From: Hylemonella sp. UBA6679
Lineage (GTDB): Bacteria > Pseudomonadota > Gammaproteobacteria > Burkholderiales > Burkholderiaceae_C
DNA: 26,810 bases
Assembly: GCA_002454975.1 (NCBI GenBank)
Contig: DKJZ01000058.1
Coordinates: 1-26,810, forward strand
Direction of reading: 5' to 3'
Shown here: in pieces, positions 1 to 7,500 of the stretch
How positions within the stretch are numbered: position 1 is the stretch's first letter
Layout of the letters: the number at the start of each line of letters is the position of its first letter
Notes under the pieces: generated by a model
What the model was told of the DNA's origin: nothing
The model's input: only the letters and a program-made list of their open reading frames with translations
Databases searched by the model: none
Translations under genes and position numbers: made by a program

Positions 1-911
1 AGTTTGGGGTGGCCATCGGGGGTTTGTGCACCCTGTCTGTTTTGGTCATGATTTTGCCGCTCACCGGCGTGACAGACTTTGGGCGTTTCACACCTTACTT
101 CGCCGTTTTTCATTCGTTCATTTTGGCGTTTGCCTTTGCATCTACCCTGATCTACCGACGTGTTCTTGACCTCAGGGCGTCGTTGCGGATGCAGTTTGAG
201 TTTCAAAAATCGTTGCAGGACAACGAGGTCATCAAAATCGATCGGGATGAAAAGGAGAGATTTTTGGCCATGCTTGTGCATGAGCTGCGTACGCCTTTGT
301 CTGTGATTCGTCTCGTGCTGGACAGCCTCAAAGCCGACCCGCTCAGCGAGCCTGCGCAGCGACGCGTGGGGCACGCCAGTCAAGCTGTGCTGGACATCAA
401 CCAGGTGATCGAGCGCACGGTTCTGGCCGATCAAGTGGAGCGGGGCGAAGCCACGCTCCAACACATGGCGTGTGATGTAGAGCAGCTGGCGCGCATGGCG
501 ATCCTTGAGCATGGGCGACCCCAGCGTGTTGAGCTCAATGTGACAGAAGCTTTACCTGTGGTGCAGTCTGATCCACTGTTGATCAAAACTGTGCTGTCTA
601 ACTTGCTTGACAACGCTTTGAAATACTCCCCTGCGCAAACCCCGATCAACATGGACTTATCGGCGGTCAAACGCGACCTACGCTTGGGGGTGTTGGTGAC
701 GGTTCGCAACCAGCCTAGCCTAGCGGGCAAGCCCGACCCGCAGCGGGTGTTTGAAAAATATTACCGCTCCAAAGGCGCTCGCCGTAGCAGTGGTTCTGGC
801 TTGGGCTTGTACTTGGTGTCCGGTTTGGCGCAAAGCTTAGGCGGTGAGATACGCTACCGTACTGACCTGGACCCCCAAGATGTGGTGTTTGAACTTTGGT
901 TGCCTGTATGA
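1..911 (+). CDS. Sensor histidine kinase, 5' end cut by the window edge
   Basis: The frame is open to base 1, so the true start lies upstream; the first start-like codon in the window (GTG at 9) is probably internal. What remains is two hydrophobic segments (about residues 1-22 and 27-50 counted from base 9), a linker helix, then a HisKA dimerisation/phosphoacceptor helix with H-box VHELRTPL (His at 279-281), an N-box NLLDNALKYSP, and an ATP-lid G-box GSGLGLYL. These are the complete catalytic parts of a membrane-bound histidine kinase, which autophosphorylates and passes phosphate to a response regulator. The stop overlaps the ATG of the next gene (ATGA), so the two are translationally coupled and are the likely cognate pair. 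The sensory part is off the window; the residual membrane helices would fit a multi-helix sensor such as 7TMR-DISM, but that is a guess. The ligand is unknown. Confidence 0.93.
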   Translation, partial: FGVAIGGLCTLSVLVMILPLTGVTDFGRFTPYFAVFHSFILAFAFASTLIYRRVLDLRASLRMQFEFQKSLQDNEVIKIDRDEKERFLAMLVHELRTPLSVIRLVLDSLKADPLSEPAQRRVGHASQAVLDINQVIERTVLADQVERGEATLQHMACDVEQLARMAILEHGRPQRVELNVTEALPVVQSDPLLIKTVLSNLLDNALKYSPAQTPINMDLSAVKRDLRLGVLVTVRNQPSLAGKPDPQRVFEKYYRSKGARRSSGSGLGLYLVSGLAQSLGGEIRYRTDLDPQDVVFELWLPV

Positions 912-1585
912 AGCCCTTGTCCATTGTGGTGGTTGAAGACAACGATGTGCTGCGCGACATCACGGTGGATTTTTTACAAAATCTGGGGCATGACGTACGG
1001 GGTGTGTTTGATGGCGAGTCTCTGGACGAGTGCCTGGCACAAAGGCCCTGCGACATCCTCGTTCTTGATCTGAATCTGCCTGGCGAAGACGGCTTGTCTA
1101 TTTGCCAGAGGCTTCGTCGCGCAAGCCCAAGCATCGGTATTGTGATGCTAACTGCGCGTGCGCATGCGTTGCAACGTGTGCAAGGCTACGATAGCGGTGC
1201 GGACATCTATCTGGCCAAACCTACGGCTAACGAAGAGCTGGGAGCTGCAGTTGCTAGCCTGGGCAGGCGCTTGGTCAAACCCCCAACCAATTTTTTGGCC
1301 GATGGCCAGACCCTGCAGCTTCAAGGCCCAGGGGGGCAAGAAGCATTGACCGAAGCCGATATGAAGATATTGCGCAGCTTGTGCATGGCACCACAGCAAC
1401 AACTGGCTTATTGGCAACTGCTGGAGTTGCTGGACATGAGCCCTAGCGAAGAGGCAAAAAGCGCCTTGGAAGTCCGCATTGCACGGCTTCGAAAAAAAAT
1501 GGTTTCAGTGGGTATGCCTGAACCTACCATTAAATCGGTTCGACGCTTTGGCTATCAACTCACCGGTGGTCTTCAGTTAATATAA
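908..1585 (+). CDS. OmpR/PhoB-family response regulator
   Basis: This is a 225-residue two-domain response regulator. The receiver domain (1-120) has the full active site: acidic pair E10/D11, phosphoacceptor D54 in LVLDLNLP, T82 and K104. The C-terminal part (about 125-222) has the winged-helix signature of the OmpR family, with LEVRIARLRKKM as recognition helix and a VRRFGYQL wing. I chose the ATG at 908, which overlaps the kinase stop, over an in-frame TTG at 896. It should bind DNA when phosphorylated by the upstream kinase. The natural candidates for its targets are the export and giant-protein genes just downstream, since a terminator-like hairpin separates this pair from them and they need their own promoter. 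That regulatory link is inference. Confidence 0.93.
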   Translation: MKPLSIVVVEDNDVLRDITVDFLQNLGHDVRGVFDGESLDECLAQRPCDILVLDLNLPGEDGLSICQRLRRASPSIGIVMLTARAHALQRVQGYDSGADIYLAKPTANEELGAAVASLGRRLVKPPTNFLADGQTLQLQGPGGQEALTEADMKILRSLCMAPQQQLAYWQLLELLDMSPSEEAKSALEVRIARLRKKMVSVGMPEPTIKSVRRFGYQLTGGLQLI

Positions 1586-1690
1586 ATGATAAATACCCTG
1601 TAAATGTAAGCATTTGTAGGTTTCAAATTTATCAGTCCATATAGTTTGTTCTAAGTCAGCGAAATACCGCTGACAATTTTGGAACAACGC
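1586..1690 (+). promoter_or_regulatory. AT-rich promoter/leader region before the export locus
   Basis: This 105-base gap is much richer in A/T than its surroundings. It holds a short inverted repeat AAATG-TAAG-CATTT (1602-1615), a -10-like TATAGT (1640-1645) without a convincing -35 at normal spacing, and then a strong hairpin (listed separately). It is the only sizeable gap between the regulator pair and the receiver/TolC/adaptor genes, so it is the best candidate for the promoter of the downstream operon, perhaps one that needs an activator. No transcription start can be fixed by eye. Confidence 0.4.
1655..1680 (+). terminator. Hairpin followed by AATTTT, terminator or leader attenuator
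   Basis: A perfect 7-bp stem (GTCAGCG, 1655-1661, with CGCTGAC, 1668-1674) encloses the 6-base loop AAATAC and is followed by AATTTT. This is the shape of an intrinsic terminator, although the T-run is short. It sits 70 bases after the response-regulator stop and only 10 bases before the ATG of the next gene. It could end the kinase/regulator transcript, attenuate read-through into the export genes, or, as a 20-base palindrome, be a protein-binding site. Confidence 0.5.
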
Positions 1691-2122
1691 ATGTTTGGAA
1701 AACGTTACCGGCCCATGGCAGCCCCACCAGAGGTGGCGGGGTCAGGTGTTCAAACCCCGTACCTTGCCGTGCTGGCGCACAACGACAGCTTGCGCGCCAT
1801 GCTCACGGACGGGCTACGCCTCAGCCAGGTTGGACAGGTTCACGCCTACAGCAGCTTGCAGGAGTTGACAGACGCCAAGGCTGAGTTTGACGCCCTGATC
1901 ATCGATCTGGACCTGCCAGTCACCGACGGTTTGGCGATTTGCACGGCACAACGCAAGCGCGCGCCTCAACTCACGATCCTTGCCATGAGTGCCCGCTCAG
2001 GCATGTCCCAGCGCGTAGCTGCTCTCAACGCAGGCGCAGACCAATTTCTGGAAAAGCCTGTATCACAGCCTGAGCTGCTTGCTGGTCTTAGGCGTGGTTT
2101 GGCACGCGGTAGATATTTTTAA
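1691..2122 (+). CDS. Stand-alone receiver (CheY-like) protein, degenerate acidic pocket
   Basis: This is a 143-residue protein made of one receiver domain after a ~23-residue tail. The likely phosphoacceptor D72 (IIDLDLPVTDG), S100 in the Thr/Ser position and K122 (EKP) are present. The metal-binding acidic pair is not: where the neighbouring regulator has E-D, this protein has A29-H30 (LAHND). Lacking Mg2+ ligands, it is probably phosphorylated poorly or not at all, and may act as a pseudo-receiver through protein contacts. There is no output domain. I use the ATG at 1691; an in-frame TTG at 1679 lies inside the hairpin tail and is less likely. The gene is 21 bases upstream of the TolC-like gene and probably in its operon. 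Its partner is unknown. Confidence 0.8.
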   Translation: MFGKRYRPMAAPPEVAGSGVQTPYLAVLAHNDSLRAMLTDGLRLSQVGQVHAYSSLQELTDAKAEFDALIIDLDLPVTDGLAICTAQRKRAPQLTILAMSARSGMSQRVAALNAGADQFLEKPVSQPELLAGLRRGLARGRYF

Positions 2123-2143
2123 TTGACTCAAGAGAAGACACCC

Positions 2144-3667
2144 ATGAACCACACCACCTATACAAACCGTGTTTTCAAGTTGGCAGCTGTACCTTTGGCG
2201 CTTTTGGTCGGCGCCTGCTCGTCGATTCAACCTGTGCCGCTGGCCCCTCCCAACCTCGCGATTGAAACCAAAGCGGATGCTGAAGACATCCGCAAAGATG
2301 TCGAGCCCATCGTGGGGGCACTGAGCCTGGATGAGGCCATTGCCCGTGCCCTGAAGTACAACTTAGAGCGTCGCACACGCATGATGGAAGAAGCGCTCGC
2401 GCTCAACCAACTTGACGTCAGTAAATACGACATGCTGCCCAAATTCATGGCGCAGGCGGGGTATGCCTGGCGCAACAACGACCGTATCAGCCTTAGCCGC
2501 AATTCGACAAACGGCGATCTTTCTCCATCAACGTTCGTATCGCAAGACCGCACCCACATGATGAACGAGCTGGGTTTCAGCTGGAACCTGCTCGACTTTG
2601 GTTTGGGCTACTACGGCGCGCGCCAGGCGGCCGACCGGGTGTTGGTGGCAGCCGAAAAGCGGCGCAAGGCTATGCACCTTCTGATGCAAGATGTGCGCAC
2701 TTCTTACTGGCGTGCGGCCAGCGCCCAAAAGCTGCGCAGCGAGGTCGAAAAAACGGTGGTCATGGCCGAAGCGGCTTTGGAAGACGCCCGCAAAGTCGAG
2801 GCCTCGCGTGTGCGTAACCCGCTTGACTCGCTGCGCTACCAGCGCCAGTTGCAAGAAAACCTGCGTTTGCTCGAAGGCATCGACAAAGAGCTGGCCTCGG
2901 CGCAAGTGGAGTTGGCTTCGCTGATCAATGCGCCTATCGGCCAGCCCTTCCAAATCGCCGAAGCAGCCCCGCAGGATCTCGCTCCAGTGCTACAAATTCC
3001 ATTGCAGCGGCTGGAAGAGTCAGCACTGGCCAACAACGCCGACCTGCGCGAGCAGCACTACAACAAGCGCATTGCGGCTGAGGAGGTGCGTCGCACCATG
3101 CTCAAGCTCTACCCCAACTTGTCGGTCAACTACGCCGTCAAATACGACTCCGACAGCTACTTGGTCAACCGCAATTGGCAGGAGTCTGGCGTTCAGATGT
3201 CATTCAATATTTTCAATTTGCTGACTGGCCCGACACAGCTCAAGTTGGCTGAAGCGGGTGTGGGTTTGGCCGATCAACGTCGCCTGGCTACCCAGCTGGC
3301 GGTGATGACGCAGGTGCACTTGGCTCGCATGCAACTTCAAACAGCGCGTAGTCAGTACCGTCGTTCGGAGGCCATCTTTGACACCGACCGAAAAATTGCT
3401 GAGCAAATCACCTTGCGCCAATCGGTGCAGTCGGTCAGCCAGTTGGAGCGTGTGAGCAACGACACCTCGGCCATCCTCAGCTTGTTGCGCCGCTACCAAG
3501 CCTTGGCCCAGCTGCAGGCCGCCGAGAGTCGTTTGCTGGCCACCATCGGCTTGGAGCCTGAAATTGGCAGCACCCGAGAACTCAGTCTGGCAGAGCTGAC
3601 CAAGCAAGTCAGCGCGCAAAACAATCCTTGGGTGACATTGACTGCTGCCCAACCCGAGACCAAATAA
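2144..3667 (+). CDS. TolC-family outer-membrane efflux lipoprotein
   Basis: A 507-residue outer-membrane channel subunit of the OEP/TolC type. The start at ATG 2144 follows an AGAGAAG ribosome-binding site and gives a lipoprotein signal peptide ending in the lipobox VGAC (Cys25); an upstream in-frame TTG at 2123 is disfavoured. The mature protein shows the usual two-fold repeat: long Ala/Arg/Glu/Gln-rich helices (SLDEAIARALKYN, the DVRTSYW helix, QRQLQENLRLLEGIDKELASAQVELASLINAP) interrupted by beta-strand segments (FSWNLLDFGLGYYGARQ and the second-half equivalent MSFNIFNLLTGPTQLKLAEAG). TolC proteins form a trimeric channel-tunnel through the outer membrane and periplasm that docks with HlyD/AcrA-type adaptors. 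One base separates it from the adaptor gene, so the two are co-expressed and probably dock. It may serve export of the giant protein encoded next. Confidence 0.93.
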   Translation: MNHTTYTNRVFKLAAVPLALLVGACSSIQPVPLAPPNLAIETKADAEDIRKDVEPIVGALSLDEAIARALKYNLERRTRMMEEALALNQLDVSKYDMLPKFMAQAGYAWRNNDRISLSRNSTNGDLSPSTFVSQDRTHMMNELGFSWNLLDFGLGYYGARQAADRVLVAAEKRRKAMHLLMQDVRTSYWRAASAQKLRSEVEKTVVMAEAALEDARKVEASRVRNPLDSLRYQRQLQENLRLLEGIDKELASAQVELASLINAPIGQPFQIAEAAPQDLAPVLQIPLQRLEESALANNADLREQHYNKRIAAEEVRRTMLKLYPNLSVNYAVKYDSDSYLVNRNWQESGVQMSFNIFNLLTGPTQLKLAEAGVGLADQRRLATQLAVMTQVHLARMQLQTARSQYRRSEAIFDTDRKIAEQITLRQSVQSVSQLERVSNDTSAILSLLRRYQALAQLQAAESRLLATIGLEPEIGSTRELSLAELTKQVSAQNNPWVTLTAAQPETK

Positions 3668-3668
3668 C

Positions 3669-4472
3669 ATGCGCCACATCCTCTGGATTGCCGGTCTTTT
3701 TGCAGGGATGAGTTTGCTTGCCCAGGCTCAACCCAGCGTGCCTGCCTCGCAAACACCTGCAGCCTCGGCAGCTCCCACAGCTTCTGGCTTAGCGGCCATT
3801 GAGCGACAAGAAATCAGGGCGCAACTTTTGCCCCGTCGCTACACCACCATCGCCTCAGAAATTGGCGCCAAAATCGTCGCGCTGCCGGTCGCGGAAGGTG
3901 CGCGCTTTGGAGCCGGCCAAACCCTGGTGAGCTTTGACTGCAGCTTGCAAAGAGCGCAACTGCAAAAAGCCCAAGCTGAACTTGATGGCGCAGAGCAAAC
4001 TTTTACCGCCAACCAGAAGCTGGCCGAACTCAACGTTGTGGGTTTGCTGGATTTGGAGCTCTCCCGTGCGGCTGTGGGCAAAGCCAAAGCCGATGTGGTG
4101 GGTAACCAAGCCCTCATCAGCAAGTGTGTGGTGGCTGCGCCATTTGCTGGGCGAATTGCCGAGCAAAAAGCGCGCGAACAGCAGTATGTGCAGCCAGGCC
4201 AAGCCCTGCTGGACATCATTGACGACAGTGTCTTAGAACTTGAGTTTTTGGTGCCCTCACGCTGGTTAACTTGGATCAGGGGCGGCACTCGGTTTTCTGT
4301 GGTGATCGATGAAACCGGTAAAACCTACCCCGCACGTTTTACCCGTATTGGCGCCCGCGTTGACCCTGTGAGCCAATCGATCAAGGTGGCTGCTTCTATT
4401 GACGGTAGTTACGCAGAGCTACTTGCAGGCATGAGTGGACGCATCAGCATCACACCCCCTGCTAATCGCTGA
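3669..4472 (+). CDS. Small periplasmic HlyD/AcrA-type adaptor
   Basis: A 267-residue membrane-fusion protein with a cleavable signal peptide (1-20, AQA|Q) and an Ala/Pro-rich linker. Two half-lipoyl segments (about 63-92, GAKIVALPVAEGARFGAGQTL; and 152-186, APFAGRIAEQKAREQQYVQPG) flank a short helical hairpin (93-150), then a beta-barrel (188-265). This is the core of an RND/HlyD adaptor but shorter than full-length AcrA-type proteins, and I see no lipobox or membrane anchor after cleavage. It starts one base after the TolC gene stop. Such adaptors bridge an inner-membrane pump and TolC; here no pump gene lies beside it. The two other adaptor modules at the far side of the giant gene suggest a composite periplasmic conduit (inference). 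Confidence 0.9.
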   Translation: MRHILWIAGLFAGMSLLAQAQPSVPASQTPAASAAPTASGLAAIERQEIRAQLLPRRYTTIASEIGAKIVALPVAEGARFGAGQTLVSFDCSLQRAQLQKAQAELDGAEQTFTANQKLAELNVVGLLDLELSRAAVGKAKADVVGNQALISKCVVAAPFAGRIAEQKAREQQYVQPGQALLDIIDDSVLELEFLVPSRWLTWIRGGTRFSVVIDETGKTYPARFTRIGARVDPVSQSIKVAASIDGSYAELLAGMSGRISITPPANR

Positions 4473-4493
4473 CCAATCACCTGCATTGATCCA

Positions 4494-4505
4494 ACGCTTA
4501 AGCGT
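4494..4505. promoter_or_regulatory. Perfect 12-base palindrome upstream of the giant gene
   Basis: ACGCTTAAGCGT reads identically on both strands and sits 33-44 bases before the ATG of the giant gene, in the 65-base gap after the adaptor gene. It has no T-run and is too short and loopless to be a good terminator. It could be an operator for a dimeric regulator, or chance. The ribosome-binding site of the giant gene itself is weak (ACGAGA about 10 bases upstream). Confidence 0.3.
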
Positions 4506-4537
4506 ATCGCACCCCACTCATTGAACGAGACCGCACC

Positions 4538-7500
4538 ATGACATCCAAGCACACACGCACCAAGCCAGCGCAGCGTATCAATCGCCGCCCCATCGGGCCA
4601 ATGGCACTTGAGCAGCGGTTCATGTTTGACGGGGCGGCGGTAGCGACGGCGGTAGAGGCCGTGGTGGATCAGCCATTTATCAAAGATGCCGTTGACCCCT
4701 CTGTTAAGGCTGCCCTTCAAGAGGCGGCGACTGGAGTGGCAACCCAAGACCAGGACAGTGGTATCAGCATCAACGAGGTAGTAAATACACAGGCTGATGT
4801 GGTGGCTGGGGTGGATAAGCTTGGCGACACAGCCCAGCAACAATGGGCGCTTTCTCAATCTGAAACGGCGGCAGCACTTGCCAATCTGGCTCAGCGCGCT
4901 GATTTTGATGCGCTTATGCGCGATATTTTTGCCCGTTCAGGCACCGACAGCGCCACCTTTGATGCCAACCTTGCTAACTTGAAAGCGGACCTCATCGCGG
5001 GCAAATTGTCTGTACCCATTGAGCTACGCACCGACAGTGAGATGCAGGGCCTCATGGCGGCCTACGCAGCTCAGGGCCCTGATGGCAAAGAGCGTATTTA
5101 CGTGAATGCTGCTTGGCTGGAGTTTGGTGCGGGTAGCGGCTGGATCACGCAAGTCATGCTCGAGGAGTACGGCCATGCCATTGATCAGCGCCTCAATGGC
5201 CTGCAAGACTCACCTGGCGATGAGGGTGAGCTTTTTGCCGCACGATTGCTGGGCATGGAGCTTGATGCTACGCAAACAGCGCGTATGCAAACGGAGAGCG
5301 ACTTTGGCTACCTGAACATCGACGGTGTGTCGGTTCAGGTTCAGCACGCATCCTTCAATTTTGTGAACGCCTACGCTGTATACACGGGGGCAGTAGGTGG
5401 CAACACCTTTTTAGCGGATAAGGAGCAAAATCGCCATCACATCACGTTCACATCACTTAATGTGGCGAGCATTGCAGACGGCACCAATGGCCTCAATTTT
5501 TCAGGCAATGATGTGTCTGTGGATTTGGTGATTGGCGGAACACATTACTACGGTTGGATCAGTCGCCCCATCAAGGACGGTGGCGTGGTCAAAGGCTTTT
5601 ACTTTTGGAAAGACGCGGACTTTGCTAACCTAAATCAAGCTCAGGTAGATGGCAACGCAGACAGTGATGGCAGCGCGGCAGACAACTCCGGTTTTATTCT
5701 GGTGGTTGATCAATCTTATTTCACCAACCTGGCGTATGCGGGGGGCGGTAGCACTTATAAATTCGTGAACAGCTCGTCAGACCGGGTGGATAGTTCTTTG
5801 AATTCGTTGGTGACTTCAAATGCCGCGCCGGTTGCTGTGGCCGATGTTTCTGATTTGAACTTGGCAGCAGGTGCCAGCGGTGGTCCTGCTCAAGAATTAG
5901 GCTTCTCGGTAGCCACTGTGAACGCCACGGGCAATGTGCTGACCAACGACACAGACGCCAACATAGCGGACAGTAAGACGGTCACGAAAATTGGCGTTTC
6001 GTCCGCAGGAATGAACGTGGCGTCTGCCACAACCTCCTTAAACGGCACCAGCGTTGTGGGCTCCTACGGTACTTTAACCATAGGTGCTGACGGCACCTAC
6101 AGTTATGTCGTCGATAACAACAATGCAGCTGTGAATGCGCTGCGCACGACAGCCAATTCATTGGCTGATGTGTTCACGTACACCATGAAAGATGGTGCGG
6201 GTTCTACATCCAGCACATCCCTGACAGTCAAAATCATAGGTGCTAACGATGCACCCGTGGCCAACAAAGACTACAACACAGCCAAGGAGCACACCACTCC
6301 TACAGACACTGGTTATAACGCAACAGGCGATGTGTTGGCCAACGATACCGATGTTGATAGTGGCGACACAAAAACAATTTCGGGTATTACGCAGATTGGT
6401 GATGCTACGGCTGCCAGTATTGTTTCTACGACCACTCAATCCGTGATTCGATTTGATGCTAGCAGTGAGCCTTCATTTAATAAAAATACCGTTGAAACTA
6501 AGAATTTGTTTCTCTCAGTTTCAGGAACCTATAGAGCCGTACGGGGCTCTAATGATGCCCAAATTTATGCTATCTCGGGAGGCACAACAGACGCCAACAA
6601 TGACAAGATTTGGGATGTCAAGCTAAGCCAAGATGTTTATTACTACTTGGTTGGCACCACGAAGACATACCTCACATTGGCGGAGCTCAGCGGAAGAACA
6701 GTTCTTTTTTCTGATGCCACTACAGAAACAAAAGTGGCCGCCAGTAATGAAAAAACAGCTGTTCTTACCAGCACCGAATCAACAGGTACTTACACGGTTG
6801 ACCTTAACAGCTACAACGGCAGCATTGCCGTAGGTGCCGCCCTTTGGTATGACAACGACGCGACAAGTGCCGTCAACTATGTTGACAGTTTATTGACCGT
6901 GCAATCCATCACATACGATGCGTATGGTCTGCCAACCAAGGTCTCACTAAATGGTCGTATTCCTTTTGCTAACGGAACAGCCATTCAGTTTCGCAGTAGT
7001 CTTTCTGTTGGTACGACATACACCGGTCAATACGGTACTTTGAACCTGGCTGCTGATGGCTCGTACACCTACACACCCGGTACCAACATCAGTTCTATCA
7101 ACGCGGGTGACACTGTGGTCGAAGTTTTCGACTACACCATGCAAGACACTGCAGGCGTAACAAGCTCTTCTAAGTTGTACATCACGGTGTATGGCGACGG
7201 GTCCAACTCTCCAATTCCTGGCTCTGATACCGGTACGGCTTACGAGGCAGGCGTGGGCCGCAGCTCTTCCAGTCCTTACGGTTTGACAAGCAACGGCACC
7301 TCTTTTTCCGGTGTTAATGCAACGGGTGATGTTTTAGCCAACGACACACTCGGAACATCAGGCACCACAGCCACCGTGACGGATTACAGCTTGTCAGACG
7401 GTTCGGGTACTGTGAGCGCGGGTTCGTCTTTAACCGGCACTTATGGCGCATTGTCTATCGCTAGTACGGGTGGGTTCACCTACATCGTGGATGACAACAA

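Noticed and set aside
4598..4700. A LapA-type retention module and LapG dialanine cleavage site at the N-terminus of the giant protein
   Set aside because: There is an AA pair in DGAAVATA but no recognisable retention-module fold pattern, and no LapD or LapG gene lies in the window.
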